In this document: one piece after another, positions 34,080 to 43,853 of the stretch
Layout of the letters: every line of letters starts with the position of its first letter
Position numbering within the stretch: the stretch's first letter is position 1
DNA from: UBA9655 sp964474215
GTDB lineage: Bacteria > Pseudomonadota > Alphaproteobacteria > UBA9655
DNA length: 64,000 bases
Direction: 5' to 3'
NCBI GenBank assembly: GCA_964474215.1
Contig: CAYYRQ010000003.1
Location: 57,772 to 121,771 of the forward strand
Notes under the pieces: generated by a model
Told to the model about the DNA's origin: nothing
Seen by the model: only the letters and a program-made list of their open reading frames with translations
Database searches by the model: none
Made by a program: the position numbers and the translations under genes

Positions 34080-35614
34080 AAAAGTTGCCGATTTGTAAAT
34101 GTATTTGCCGAGGCCATATGCTGATGACAACCAAAGCTAACGGGACGCCAGTCTTCTTGCCCTTGATTGAAAATAACGATTTCTAAATTCGGATCTGAGA
34201 GATCTATCTGAACTTTAAGTGGAATCCCTTTTTTCCCTGATGGCTCCATAACATAAGCAGCCATTCTTTTTTTAAAAACTCTCTGCAGCTTTGGAAATGG
34301 AGCGAGTAAGCTTGCCATTACCCGAAGAACAATCGATTTAAAAGGTGTATTGAATACTTGCTTACGCTTCACAGCCCGAAAATGAAGTAAGACTTCATTT
34401 TTTATGACTTCAAAACGATCGACACCCGCACCTTGAGTCGTCCATTCATCAACTTGGAATGCTGCAATGCTTTGATCCTTCCACTTATTGGTATCAACTT
34501 TAATAGCACTTCGAATGGATCCTTTCTGGTTCGAAAGTGCAACATAGGATACATTTGTTTTTTTAATGAGAAGTCCCGCGTCTTTTAAAAACTGGACATC
34601 AACTTTATTCAAAACTTTATCTTCAGCCTGGATTAACGTTGTGTGCACATCGTGGAAAAACAAAAAGCTATTTAGAACAGGAACTAAATTTAACTCATCA
34701 ATTGTAATCGGAGTTATGGCTTCGATGTTTTGTATGTATTTCTTCAAAAGCCATTCAACTGAATGAGTGAAAACACAAAGCTTATCGCCATCAATAAATA
34801 TTAATCCACTCGGGTAAAGGATACTTGTTCCTCGGCTTCCAATTTCTCCACCAAATGTCGCATCTGGAAAACAAAAATTCGAGATAAACTGAACAGATTT
34901 TTCTAGGTACTTTGAAACGAATGGAAGCTCATTCAGAGCGTAGGCTCCAGAAAGAATATAATGATTTAATAAAGATTGGTAGCCAGGGTCAGCCCCACCA
35001 TACTCAGGAAACCAACCTTCATCTTTATGTTGTAGATTCAAAAAATTTTCAAGTTCAAAATCATGAGCAGGAATATCCAAATACTTGCGCGCAAATCTCT
35101 TTGCATAAACAATCGTTGCAAGATGATTAGATATTAGTCCATGGGATTCAAAATTATTTTCTAAAAAACGAAATGCCTTTTGGACAATCGTCTCAAAATC
35201 CCTTCGATCGGCTTCAGAAAAAAAATGGGGATATCTAAAATAAGAATATAGAATATTAAAAAGGACTAAAGCTGTAACACAAACCGAACTTTCTTTTGGA
35301 TAGCTTTCTTCAAAACTACCATCCTTGCGCTGAATGCGCTTTGTGCCATGAATGATGGCAGAAACAATTTTACAAATTGCACTTTCGGGCAAATCTAAAT
35401 GAGCATGTCCATCGAGAAATCCAGAAATTCCAGCTTGCAATGTTGCATTGGGAAAGTCTTTTGTTTTCCAGCTCCAGTATTCTCTATCTACAATTCCATA
35501 ACTTTTAGAGGACGGGTCTAAATCAATCCTATGAAGCCATCTGAGCAGTCCCAAGCGAGCGATTTTTTTTAATTCGCTTAATTCGTTGTTTTTAGCGAAG
35601 TGCCTAGATTTCAT
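34076..35614 (-). CDS. Toroid-fold protein of the polysaccharide operon, heparinase-like
   Basis: A 512-residue soluble protein without a signal peptide. The first 300 residues are helical with aromatic-rich turns (REYWSWKTKDFPN, GWFPEYGGADPGYQSLLNHYI), resembling the alpha/alpha toroid of heparinase II/III, alginate lyases and uronyl hydrolases. The remaining 200 residues are beta-rich. No signature fixes a substrate. Position between the aminotransferase and the deacetylase-like gene suggests a role in polymer processing, but without export signal it would act in the cytoplasm. It overlaps both neighbours by a few bases. Confidence 0.55.
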   Translation of the reverse strand: MKSRHFAKNNELSELKKIARLGLLRWLHRIDLDPSSKSYGIVDREYWSWKTKDFPNATLQAGISGFLDGHAHLDLPESAICKIVSAIIHGTKRIQRKDGSFEESYPKESSVCVTALVLFNILYSYFRYPHFFSEADRRDFETIVQKAFRFLENNFESHGLISNHLATIVYAKRFARKYLDIPAHDFELENFLNLQHKDEGWFPEYGGADPGYQSLLNHYILSGAYALNELPFVSKYLEKSVQFISNFCFPDATFGGEIGSRGTSILYPSGLIFIDGDKLCVFTHSVEWLLKKYIQNIEAITPITIDELNLVPVLNSFLFFHDVHTTLIQAEDKVLNKVDVQFLKDAGLLIKKTNVSYVALSNQKGSIRSAIKVDTNKWKDQSIAAFQVDEWTTQGAGVDRFEVIKNEVLLHFRAVKRKQVFNTPFKSIVLRVMASLLAPFPKLQRVFKKRMAAYVMEPSGKKGIPLKVQIDLSDPNLEIVIFNQGQEDWRPVSFGCHQHMASANTFTNRQLL

Positions 35615-36719
35615 ATTTATTCACTGCTTCTTGGAGAGTTAAAAATCTGAATTTCGAATGTGCTGCAAGTGATAAAATTTCCTCAAGTAAAGGAGCCCAA
35701 TTATAGGATTTATCTGCTGCTCTTTCATGCCAATTTATCGCCATACACCCTCCTCTTTCAACAAGAATCTTGAAAAGATTCTTTACGAGCTGACTTCTCT
35801 CATAAGGAGACATGTTCATATCGCAAAAGAGAGGTCCATCCATCAAAAGAAGAGGAACTTCCCATAAAGTATCCATGGTATTGGTATCGAGAAGTATTTG
35901 AAAAGGGCGAGCCATACCTCCCCGAAATCCAACACTGCCGTTCCAACCTAATGTGCTATCAATCTTGAATTGAGCATTTTTTATTGCACTCCACCCCAGT
36001 TGATTTGGAATATGCAACCAGTGTTGGCGAAGGATATTTATTTTTCGATCGATGGCTTTCTCAAGTGTTTGTTTCTCAGATTTTATAAAGTTCTGACTTA
36101 ATGAATAAAAACTTCCATGCAGCCCTGCTTCACATTGGAATTCTTTCATCAGTTCATTGAGCTCATCAAACAGAGCATGCTGAACATTATAGGAAGGGTC
36201 TATAATCCATTGTTTTGGCCAATAAATAGGATTTGTTGTCCAAGCTGGAGACGCTATGAATACGGTGGAATTTTTTTGTGTATAAGATTTATCAAATTCT
36301 AATAGACGCCTTAATGATTTCAAAAAGTTTTCATTACTGCCAAAATTCCAACCCACCTTTCGTTCGCTTATCATACGTTTAATGATTAATTTTGGCGTGA
36401 CATCCAAATGATCTACATCATGGGTCATGCATAAACTATGCTGGTTCATTTTCGTCTTACAATGTTCATAAACCCCCTCTTTATTCAGGAGGCTTTCTAT
36501 AAAAAGTTCGGTATAGGGGTAAAGTGAGGGCTTTGTCGAAGAGTAACCGTATCTTGCTTTAAACAAATCAGTCCCAAATTGTTTTGCCCATTCAGGGAAC
36601 AAGGAAGGTAATGCCTTCGACCACTTTTTTCGTAAGTGTAATGTCACGTCTTCAGGCATAGAAAAACATGCCTTTGCACATAAAAACCATTGTTCTATAA
36701 AATATTTCTGATTGATCAC
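35604..36719 (-). CDS. Polysaccharide deacetylase-like protein
   Basis: From the GTG at 36719 this is 371 residues. I chose GTG because GGAG lies 7 bases before it and it overlaps the stop of the amidotransferase gene (GTGA); a TTG four codons earlier is the alternative. The middle has MTHDVDHLD, the metal-binding and catalytic Asp motif of carbohydrate esterase 4, later GLHGSFYSLS and, near the end, MAINWHERAAD with a His. The family removes N-acetyl groups from sugars; no signal peptide is present, so it may act on a cytoplasmic intermediate. Confidence 0.65.
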   Translation of the reverse strand: MINQKYFIEQWFLCAKACFSMPEDVTLHLRKKWSKALPSLFPEWAKQFGTDLFKARYGYSSTKPSLYPYTELFIESLLNKEGVYEHCKTKMNQHSLCMTHDVDHLDVTPKLIIKRMISERKVGWNFGSNENFLKSLRRLLEFDKSYTQKNSTVFIASPAWTTNPIYWPKQWIIDPSYNVQHALFDELNELMKEFQCEAGLHGSFYSLSQNFIKSEKQTLEKAIDRKINILRQHWLHIPNQLGWSAIKNAQFKIDSTLGWNGSVGFRGGMARPFQILLDTNTMDTLWEVPLLLMDGPLFCDMNMSPYERSQLVKNLFKILVERGGCMAINWHERAADKSYNWAPLLEEILSLAAHSKFRFLTLQEAVNKYEI

Positions 36720-38587
36720 GATGATCTCCAATCAATATTTTTTTGACGACTCCATGATTCTAAACAAAGGAGCATCCATATACGATGCGCTCTTTTCTCG
36801 TCTAATGCAAATGGAAGCTTGATGTTAAAATGGGAACGAAGTAATTGTTGCCTTTGTTTTTTATTAATCAACGGATCTAAAGCATCTCCTTCTTTTAAAA
36901 GCCTCTTCTCAATTTCAGCCCTCAGTTCATTACGAAACCAATATCGAAAAGGGGTTGGAAATCCTTTTTTGGGCGCATGGATAACTTCAGGAGGTAGCCA
37001 ACAGGACACCGCATCTTTAAAGAGCCCTTTCAGCCTTCCTTTTGAGAGCTTTATGTCATTTGGAATTTTTTTAATAGCATGAATAAAGTCCCTATCCCAA
37101 AAAGGTGTTCGTGTTTCTAAACCAAAGGACATAGAAACCTTATCTTCCACCATAAGTAAACCAGGCAGATAAATTTGCTGATAGTATGTCATTAGATCCT
37201 CAAAAGATTGGTAAGCACTAGTTGCTTTGAATTCATTAAGAATATTTAATGTGGATCTACCGCTTTCATTATAAGGAAATCTATTCCAAAGGCGAGGAGC
37301 CAAATATATATCGCCCCGTAAATATTCAGCCATTATGTTTAAAAGCCATGGCCATTCTTTACCATGAAGAGATAAAACCGTTTTCCAAAAATCACTTTGA
37401 GGAAAATGTTTTAAAGCCATACAAGCTTTCACATTTGGGTAACCGAGGAAAAGCTCATCACCCCCATGCCCGGCTAATATAACGCGCCTACGTTCTGCTA
37501 CTGCCTTTGCAACGATATACTGCGAGAAAGAGCCCATACCCATCCGCGGTTCTTCTATGACGTTGATCAAATCATCAAAGTGTTCAACAAAAGCTTGGGG
37601 TTTAATGGGGATCTCAAGATGTTCTATTTTTTCCAGCTGTGCCGTCTTACGAGCATATTCTCGCTCATCATACCATTCATCATCAACTTCAAAGTAACCT
37701 GTAAAGGCAAGAAAATCCTTCTGGTGGCGTGAGGCTAATGTTACAATCGTTCCACTATCAAGCCCTCCAGAAAGATAGGCGCTTAATGGAACATCGCTTA
37801 AAAGATGGGTTTCAACAGTCTCTTCAACTGCATTCCTTACATATTTGACCCACTCTTCATAACTTTTTTGCGGGACTCTATCTTTAGATGCTGTTTCGCA
37901 TATTGAAAAAAACTCATTTTTCGAATGAAAGGAATGACCATCCCACTTTACTGTCATAACCTCCCCAGGACAAAGTAGATGGACGTCATTATACAAGGTT
38001 TTTCCTTGGCACCAATTTTCAAACGTTAAGTATGTATCGAGGGTATGTTTATCCACTTGTTGGAGTAGCCGCGGCAGAAGAGAATTCAATCCTCTGATTT
38101 CAGAAGAAAAAGCGATCGTACCATCTTCGAAATTGTGATAATAGAGCGGCTTAATTCCGAGGGAATCTCGAAACAACAGTAGTTGTTTTTGATTGCTATC
38201 ATAAAAAACACCAGCAAACATTCCCCTCAATTTATCCAAAATGAACAACGGAGAATAGTGCTGTAAGAGATAAAACAGGGTTTCAGTATCACTATGGGTT
38301 TTAAAGTTGATCTTTTTTTGGGAAAGGTACTTTTCTCTCAGCGCCTTATGATTATAAATCTCTCCGTTATAAGCGAGAGCAAATCTTTCATTAATCATTG
38401 GTTGTGAAGCTGCGCTTGATGAATCTAAAATCGATAATCGTCGATGTCCCAAAAAACATAGGTCATCTCCAGACACCCAAATACCCCCATCATCAGGCCC
38501 TCTATGTGAAAGTGATTGAACCGCACATCCAAGATTAGTGCCGATTGCTTTTGCTTTGCTTCCAAAAACACCTACAACCCCACACAT
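36716..38587 (-). CDS. Asparagine synthase (glutamine-hydrolysing), AsnB/WbmI-like
   Basis: A 623-residue amidotransferase. Met-Cys-Gly-Val starts the protein so the N-terminal Cys is the glutaminase nucleophile; HRRLSILD and LAYNGEIYNH are class II glutamine amidotransferase motifs. The synthetase domain has the PP-loop SGGLDSGT around residue 265 and the late APKKGFPTPF block. It moves ammonia from glutamine to an ATP-activated carboxylate. Within a sugar operon such enzymes often amidate uronic acids instead of making asparagine. It overlaps the next gene and sits two bases from the preceding one. Confidence 0.85.
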   Translation of the reverse strand: MCGVVGVFGSKAKAIGTNLGCAVQSLSHRGPDDGGIWVSGDDLCFLGHRRLSILDSSSAASQPMINERFALAYNGEIYNHKALREKYLSQKKINFKTHSDTETLFYLLQHYSPLFILDKLRGMFAGVFYDSNQKQLLLFRDSLGIKPLYYHNFEDGTIAFSSEIRGLNSLLPRLLQQVDKHTLDTYLTFENWCQGKTLYNDVHLLCPGEVMTVKWDGHSFHSKNEFFSICETASKDRVPQKSYEEWVKYVRNAVEETVETHLLSDVPLSAYLSGGLDSGTIVTLASRHQKDFLAFTGYFEVDDEWYDEREYARKTAQLEKIEHLEIPIKPQAFVEHFDDLINVIEEPRMGMGSFSQYIVAKAVAERRRVILAGHGGDELFLGYPNVKACMALKHFPQSDFWKTVLSLHGKEWPWLLNIMAEYLRGDIYLAPRLWNRFPYNESGRSTLNILNEFKATSAYQSFEDLMTYYQQIYLPGLLMVEDKVSMSFGLETRTPFWDRDFIHAIKKIPNDIKLSKGRLKGLFKDAVSCWLPPEVIHAPKKGFPTPFRYWFRNELRAEIEKRLLKEGDALDPLINKKQRQQLLRSHFNIKLPFALDEKRAHRIWMLLCLESWSRQKNIDWRSS

Positions 38588-38591
38588 CAGA

Positions 38592-39665
38592 TCAATCTAC
38601 TGTAGGAGGTTGGTTTTTCTCGTAAATAGCCAACAAATGGCGAAGCATATTTTCGTGGTTGATTCTCAAAATATAAATGATCAATGAAAAGAAAAACATA
38701 TTCAAACTCAAAATTAGTGAGCCCAAGCCAAGAAAAAAGGTGTGTGGTGAATGATTAAATGTTTTTTTCATGGCTAGCCACAAACTGGCGGACATCTGGT
38801 TATTGAGCTCAAGAACCTGAATCACTTGAGATGAGAATACAAATGTTTCATACAAACCAAATACTAACAATCCAATAGTCGCATATTTGAAAATACTATG
38901 AGGCTTGATTGCAAGTGCATATAGAAGATGCGAACGTGAAGATTTTATAAGATTTAGATTCCTTGAAGTTTTAGTTTCTGTTTTTTCTCTTTTCCAGACG
39001 AGTCGGCCGGGTATTTCTTTAATTTTGGCCTCATTAAGAAACAGCTTAGAAAGAACTTCCAAATGAAACTCTTTTCCTTTTTCAATCAGAAAGAGGTTTT
39101 TGATTATTTCACTTTTATAGCCACGCAAAACACACGTTACTGTTGAAAGTTTTTGGCGAAAGAAGCGTGAAAGAATTCCATTAGCAATTCTAGACAATAA
39201 CAAACGCTTTAAAGGGACGCCAAAAACGCGACCACCTTTCATGTAGGCACTGACGATCACAACATCTGTATTCGGTTCTTTACGAAACTCCTCAAGAATT
39301 TGACCAATGTGATCCAAATCATAACTCAAATCGGCATCAATCGTTATAATAAATTCACCTGTTGCAACCTGAACTCCCGCTTTAATGGCTGCTCCTCTTC
39401 CTTGGTTACTTAAAAAAGAAATAACTTTGATAGAGTTCGCAACAATGTCCTTGAGAATATCCGGTGTTGTATCTGTGCTTCCATCATTAACAATAATTAT
39501 TTCCCAGGAGGAAATTAATTTAAGATCCGTTAAATACCTTTCAACTTTCTCCACGGTCGACGTTATTTTTCTCTCCTCATTATAACAAGGAATAATTATG
39601 GATACTCTTCCTTTTATGGAAATATTTTCTTTCACTATCTTTAAAGGTTCTACTTGGCTCTGCAT
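38592..39665 (-). CDS. Glycosyltransferase family 2 with membrane tail
   Basis: From the ATG at 39665, 4 bases after the preceding stop, it has 357 residues; a TTG 18 codons upstream would overlap that gene and is less likely. The N-terminal GT-A domain shows VSIIIPCYNEER, VNDGSTDTTPDIL and the metal-binding FIITIDADLSYDL. Two or three C-terminal membrane segments follow (ATIGLLVFGLY and LGLGSLILSLNMFFFSLI). This is the layout of polyprenyl-phosphate sugar transferases such as the dolichol-phosphate mannose synthase type. It would load a sugar on the lipid carrier for the membrane protein encoded just upstream. Confidence 0.85.
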   Translation of the reverse strand: MQSQVEPLKIVKENISIKGRVSIIIPCYNEERKITSTVEKVERYLTDLKLISSWEIIIVNDGSTDTTPDILKDIVANSIKVISFLSNQGRGAAIKAGVQVATGEFIITIDADLSYDLDHIGQILEEFRKEPNTDVVIVSAYMKGGRVFGVPLKRLLLSRIANGILSRFFRQKLSTVTCVLRGYKSEIIKNLFLIEKGKEFHLEVLSKLFLNEAKIKEIPGRLVWKREKTETKTSRNLNLIKSSRSHLLYALAIKPHSIFKYATIGLLVFGLYETFVFSSQVIQVLELNNQMSASLWLAMKKTFNHSPHTFFLGLGSLILSLNMFFFSLIIYILRINHENMLRHLLAIYEKNQPPTVD

Positions 39666-39669
39666 TTTT

Positions 39670-41664
39670 CTATCCCACACTTGAAGATAATTTGTAAACA
39701 ATATACCGCTGGTTTTCAAAAACTTTTAAGAAATTAAGGGGGCGGTTCATATTGGCCTTAAACATGACTAAGTACGAAACTCCATAATTATTCTGAATTT
39801 TTTTAAACCAATCTTCATCAAAACCATAGAATGCTTGTCTAACATCACTTGATAATTTAATGGATCCATTAATCGTTGGGAAAAAGCCAACATAATAGTT
39901 TTCCAAAGGTAAATTGAAGAGTGAAAAACGTTTCATACCATCATCAAACGCGGCTTTCCTTGAGTCATAAAGCCAGGAAACATGAAGCCATTCTCGCACA
40001 TTACCAAAAGAACTGCGCTCAGAAAAATCTCTCCATCCATAGTAGATCGTAGGATCAACCATAAACAATGAGTCGTTTGGCGTATTCAACTTGGCCCAAC
40101 GTTGAACCTCCAAATAATTCTTACCATTTTCAAGCTTTTCACCTTTTAACATATTATTTTTTTGGAAATACAGGGAGGATAAAATTAAGCTTAAAGTACA
40201 TAAATATGTTACCAGCTTGCCATTAAATATTTTGCTTTTCTCTTTGATTATACGAACAATCAGGAAACATAGGAACAAAGCCAACATAATTTTCCAAAAT
40301 TTTAAACCGGATTCTTCAAAGAGAAAGCTTTGAAAAGCCCCCCACCCTTCCATAATTTTTAAGCCAACTAAAAAGGTTACCAGCCTTAACAATATTAATA
40401 GCAACAATTGTTTGGGCGAATATCGATCTGTTTTTTCAAAAACATTAGATATTGAAAAACGTATCAAAAACAATGTCGGCAGGATCATGAAAATGCAATT
40501 CGAGATAAGAAAGGGTATAATCAGCACGGCAAGAGCAACTGTGCTCTGAAGAGAGTTTTTATTTTTAACATCTTGCAGAATTCCACTTAAAACATATACC
40601 CAGCCAATAACAACAATAAAAAAGGATGCACGAATCACGTGCAGCTTAATCAATGTTGGATGAGGGTAAAATATTGTTATGGCAATGCCTAAAACAGTTA
40701 GCGCCAATGCACTGGCTATAATACAGACGACTTTTTTATGCGTTTCATTCATTTGGCTCTTGTCTGGAAAATAATGTATCAGAAGCATCAAAAAGCATAA
40801 GAAAGGAATAAGAAAAATGGCAGAATTCACTGTAAGATATCCCAGGTGATACGGATACCAATGGCAGTTAAAAAGACGAGTCATTGAAAGCCATAGTTCT
40901 TGAGGTATAGCACCTGACGCCGTTTCAGCTTGAATCATAATCCAGGCCAACCAAATAATCGATCCCAAGCAAAGTAAGGCAAATGAGAACAATACTCTTT
41001 TGTGTAAAAGTGTGCGTGGCACCACAAGGAAAGTAGAAAAGGCTAGAAAAGCTGCAATTCCGCCAAAAATTGTATGTGTCATTATGGCTAACAGAAGAAA
41101 ACAAATAGACAACTCATACTTGTTCTTTAGCATGAAAATGATACCCAAAATCGAGAACAGGTAAGCAAAATTATAAAATTGCCCTTGAATAAAATATCCA
41201 TTGTTCGCCAAATTGATGTTCATGGCGTTACTCGAACAAAATAAAAGCCAGAGAATAAATGTTAAGAGGCTCGGGTTATCCGTCTCAATGAGATTATGAA
41301 CGAGAGAATAACTCATGAGGAAGAGTACAGCGTATTCTGCGCCTATCATCCATTTTAGTGTGAGTTCAGGGGGAATATGAAAATATTTTGCTAGCAATGG
41401 ATAAATACCCATTAGCAAACTCATGTCGTATGTTTCGACACCACTTCTAAAGTTTGCAGCAAAATTTTCAGGGAATAACTTGAGGTGCGTATAATGAATA
41501 GGTGAAAAGCCTGAAAGGGCTATCTTCGCTTCAATCCCCCGCAAATTAAAATAAAGAAAAATACAAGATAATATAATCCCCAAAGAGAAGTATAAAATAT
41601 TCTCGGGGATACTTCTTTCTTTTAAAAAATCGATGTTTGCAAGGTAGGTTATTTGTGTAAGCAT
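39670..41664 (-). CDS. Large multi-pass membrane protein, GT-C-like
   Basis: A 664-residue protein with about twelve hydrophobic segments up to residue 500, then a soluble end with the block NGKNYLEVQRWAKLNTP. Total topology and a periplasmic C-terminus match GT-C-type glycosyltransferases or sugar-polymer membrane proteins, but no DxD-type motif is clear. It is co-directional with the GT2 gene, whose product could make the lipid-linked sugar donor for it. The region is AT-rich, as in many exchanged polysaccharide clusters. Confidence 0.6.
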   Translation of the reverse strand: MLTQITYLANIDFLKERSIPENILYFSLGIILSCIFLYFNLRGIEAKIALSGFSPIHYTHLKLFPENFAANFRSGVETYDMSLLMGIYPLLAKYFHIPPELTLKWMIGAEYAVLFLMSYSLVHNLIETDNPSLLTFILWLLFCSSNAMNINLANNGYFIQGQFYNFAYLFSILGIIFMLKNKYELSICFLLLAIMTHTIFGGIAAFLAFSTFLVVPRTLLHKRVLFSFALLCLGSIIWLAWIMIQAETASGAIPQELWLSMTRLFNCHWYPYHLGYLTVNSAIFLIPFLCFLMLLIHYFPDKSQMNETHKKVVCIIASALALTVLGIAITIFYPHPTLIKLHVIRASFFIVVIGWVYVLSGILQDVKNKNSLQSTVALAVLIIPFLISNCIFMILPTLFLIRFSISNVFEKTDRYSPKQLLLLILLRLVTFLVGLKIMEGWGAFQSFLFEESGLKFWKIMLALFLCFLIVRIIKEKSKIFNGKLVTYLCTLSLILSSLYFQKNNMLKGEKLENGKNYLEVQRWAKLNTPNDSLFMVDPTIYYGWRDFSERSSFGNVREWLHVSWLYDSRKAAFDDGMKRFSLFNLPLENYYVGFFPTINGSIKLSSDVRQAFYGFDEDWFKKIQNNYGVSYLVMFKANMNRPLNFLKVFENQRYIVYKLSSSVG

Positions 41665-41686
41665 ATCTTTTTGTAATGCCTCTAGC

Positions 41687-42367
41687 TTAAATATGCATCA
41701 AATTTTTTTGTTGAGAACAAAAGTTATTTATAACTTTTGATAATAATTTTTTACCACTTTCATATGCGAGAATCTCGTTTCTCCAGTACGTTTTTGATGG
41801 ATCAAGCTTGTAAGGCTCTGTTTCTATAACCTTACCTTGATCAATCTCTTTTGTTATTGTATGAAAACTGCTCTGTTGCTCGAAATCTCTATCTTTCAAA
41901 GCAGAATATATTGACATCAGCCCAGGATAAGCTGGCAATTTAGCACAATGAATATTGTAGAATGGGATTAAATCAATATTATTTTGTCCTACTATAAGCC
42001 CCGCTCGGAAGCAGACTACTGCACATAAATCCTTATTATTTTGAATAAGAACATTGAGTTCTTTATTGTTTTTAACCTGCAATACATTATGCAATCTACT
42101 TTGAAAATGCATTTGTTTTTGAATAAAAAAACCTTGCCTAACAGCAGCATATATTTTTAAAGCCAACCATTTCAATGTGATTCTTCTTTTTATCAATAAG
42201 CTATATATGCGCCTCACTGAAACGGATCGATCTTCAATAATAAGTAAATTTTCAAATTCATTTTTATGCAAAATTTCAGCAAGGAGGCACCTAGCTAAGT
42301 AATCTCCGCCTATTAAAATCCCAAGTTTTTCTTTTGAGCAACCTTTCCGAAGGTTTAAATCATCCAT
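41687..42367 (-). CDS. Formyltransferase-fold protein, likely sugar N-formyltransferase
   Basis: A 226-residue protein of the methionyl-tRNA formyltransferase fold but lacking the C-terminal tRNA-binding domain. The catalytic Asn and His are in NIHCAKLPAYPG and the Asp in ITKEIDQGKVIETEP. These motifs bind N10-formyl-tetrahydrofolate and take part in formyl transfer to an amine. A separate fmt is present at 56.5 kb, so this copy probably formylates an amino sugar, fitting the DegT aminotransferase in the same operon. Two bases separate it from the methyltransferase gene. Confidence 0.78.
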   Translation of the reverse strand: MDDLNLRKGCSKEKLGILIGGDYLARCLLAEILHKNEFENLLIIEDRSVSVRRIYSLLIKRRITLKWLALKIYAAVRQGFFIQKQMHFQSRLHNVLQVKNNKELNVLIQNNKDLCAVVCFRAGLIVGQNNIDLIPFYNIHCAKLPAYPGLMSIYSALKDRDFEQQSSFHTITKEIDQGKVIETEPYKLDPSKTYWRNEILAYESGKKLLSKVINNFCSQQKNLMHI

Positions 42368-42369
42368 AA

Positions 42370-43131
42370 CTATTTCCTAACTGCAATGAATTTAACTATC
42401 AAATTGCAATCCAAAGGAAGAAAAGGACATGGGAATTTTTGAAATTTTTGTAAACTAAAGTCTGTTGAGAGAGCACTGTAAACATCATCGATCAAATTAG
42501 GGTGCTCCCAACAAATAATTTTAGAGATATCTAAGTTGTATTTTCTTTTTAAAATCTTCCTTGATGTAAAGTATCTACCCATCCCCCAAGCAAGTCCCCC
42601 TTCAGCTGGAACAGCGCCAATGAAAATACCCCCAGGCTTTAGGATTCTTTGGATCTCTGCTAACCACGCCTCCAGAGGATTTAAATGTTCAAGCGAATAA
42701 AAGCTTAACACCATATCTTGTGATCCTGTTTGCAAAGGCAAAACCGGAGTTTCGCCCCTTATAAGATGACAATTTAGAGGAATGGCTAACTCTTCTGTTT
42801 TCTCCTTGAGATGAGGAAAAAAATCCTCGCAAACATCAATAGCATTGTATTCTTTAGGATTTCCAGAAAAGTTTGAAAAATGATAACCCCCTCCCGGTCC
42901 TATTTCGGCTACTATTTTATCATTCAAATCAATGTATTTTAAAATTCCATAACCTACATCGTTAATATATGCTTGTAGGCTTCCTGCCCTTTGAGTATCA
43001 AAATACACTTGCGGATAAATTGAGAGCCACTTGTTCCAATCTTTATCATTAGCCCATGGCGTCTTTCCATATTTTTCTCTTTCACCAAATAGGGTACCTT
43101 GTATATATTTGGGTAATATTTTCCTTATCAT
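42370..43131 (-). CDS. SAM-dependent class I methyltransferase
   Basis: From the ATG at 43131, chosen for the GAGGG site 7 bases upstream, it has 253 residues. The SAM-binding motif I is VAEIGPGGGYHFS, motif II/IV is DMVLSFYSLEHL, followed by ILKPGGIFIGAVP (post-II). It is of the Methyltransf_11 type. The acceptor is unknown; location suggests methylation of a sugar or a lipid-linked glycan. It is the first gene of the polysaccharide operon in the transcribed order, and the operon promoter should lie in 43132-43308. Confidence 0.82.
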   Translation of the reverse strand: MIRKILPKYIQGTLFGEREKYGKTPWANDKDWNKWLSIYPQVYFDTQRAGSLQAYINDVGYGILKYIDLNDKIVAEIGPGGGYHFSNFSGNPKEYNAIDVCEDFFPHLKEKTEELAIPLNCHLIRGETPVLPLQTGSQDMVLSFYSLEHLNPLEAWLAEIQRILKPGGIFIGAVPAEGGLAWGMGRYFTSRKILKRKYNLDISKIICWEHPNLIDDVYSALSTDFSLQKFQKFPCPFLPLDCNLIVKFIAVRK

Positions 43132-43308
43132 AAAATACCCTCGCAAGTTTTTTGAACTTTGGCAAAAATCATAAACGCAACAAGCCTCGATAAGATTCTA
43201 TGCATCCAAAGCGGCAATTTAATTTTAATCCCCTCCCTGAAAAAAAATCATACCACACTTCTAAAATATGAAGATAAAGGGATTCTGACATAAATTTAAA
43301 CTCCGCCC

Positions 43309-43677
43309 TCAATCAAATTTCCAATTCAATCCAACCATTCCCAAAATGGCGAAAAGAAGACCAATATATTGAATATAATTTAACCTTTCTCCAAGAAATG
43401 AATTATAGATGCACAAAATCACAGTCAGAAGGATAACGATTGACATGGTGAGAATGGGAACCGGCATTACCCGTAATAACATGACAAACATGACAAAACT
43501 CATTCCATATAGGAGCATCCCGGCATACAAAAACGGGTTACAAATTGAATAGGTTAGCCACTGTTTGAAGTAAAATGGAGTTTGCAATTCTTTCGCATAT
43601 GAAGAAAAAAGAAACTGAGCTGTTGCCGTACAGAAACTAATCGTTAGCAATAAAACCGCTTTATAAGCAAAACTCAT
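43309..43677 (-). CDS. Small multidrug-resistance/EamA-type membrane protein
   Basis: A 122-residue protein with four membrane segments, the size of SMR-type half transporters such as EmrE or the ArnE/ArnF flippase subunits. Conserved features include the late GERLNYIQYIGLLFAILGMVGL, typical of the EamA fold. It lies 178 bases upstream of the polysaccharide operon in the same direction, so it could flip a lipid-linked sugar for it. It lacks the EmrE Glu near the N-terminus, arguing against a simple drug pump. Confidence 0.65.
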   Translation of the reverse strand: MSFAYKAVLLLTISFCTATAQFLFSSYAKELQTPFYFKQWLTYSICNPFLYAGMLLYGMSFVMFVMLLRVMPVPILTMSIVILLTVILCIYNSFLGERLNYIQYIGLLFAILGMVGLNWKFD

Positions 43678-43734
43678 CTATCGCTCTCTTCTGAATAGCA
43701 ATGCGCGTTGATTACTATATTGTATGAGGAAAAA

Positions 43735-43810
43735 TGGTAGGCGCTACAGGGATCGAACCTGTGACCCTCTGATTAAAAGTCAGATGCTCTACCAACTGAG
43801 CTAAGCGCCC
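43735..43810 (-). tRNA. tRNA-Lys(UUU)
   Basis: The minus strand reads GGGCGCTTAGCTCAGTTGG, an anticodon arm TCTGACTTTTAATCAGA (anticodon TTT), the T arm with GGTTCGATCC, the acceptor AGCGCCT and an encoded CCA. All four stems pair. Length is 76 bases including the CCA. It stands alone between the two drug/metabolite transporter-like genes. Confidence 0.97.
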
Positions 43811-43823
43811 TCAATGGCTGAAC

Positions 43824-43850
43824 CATATAAGTATCTTGAAGGAAGGTCAA
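43824..43850 (-). promoter_or_regulatory. Promoter of tRNA-Lys
   Basis: On the minus strand TTGACC (43850-43845) and TATATG (43829-43824) lie 15 bases apart, and the -10 box ends 13 bases before the tRNA 5' end. The spacing is short. The site lies right at the 3' end of the 43854 gene. Confidence 0.45.
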
Positions 43851-43853
43851 GCC

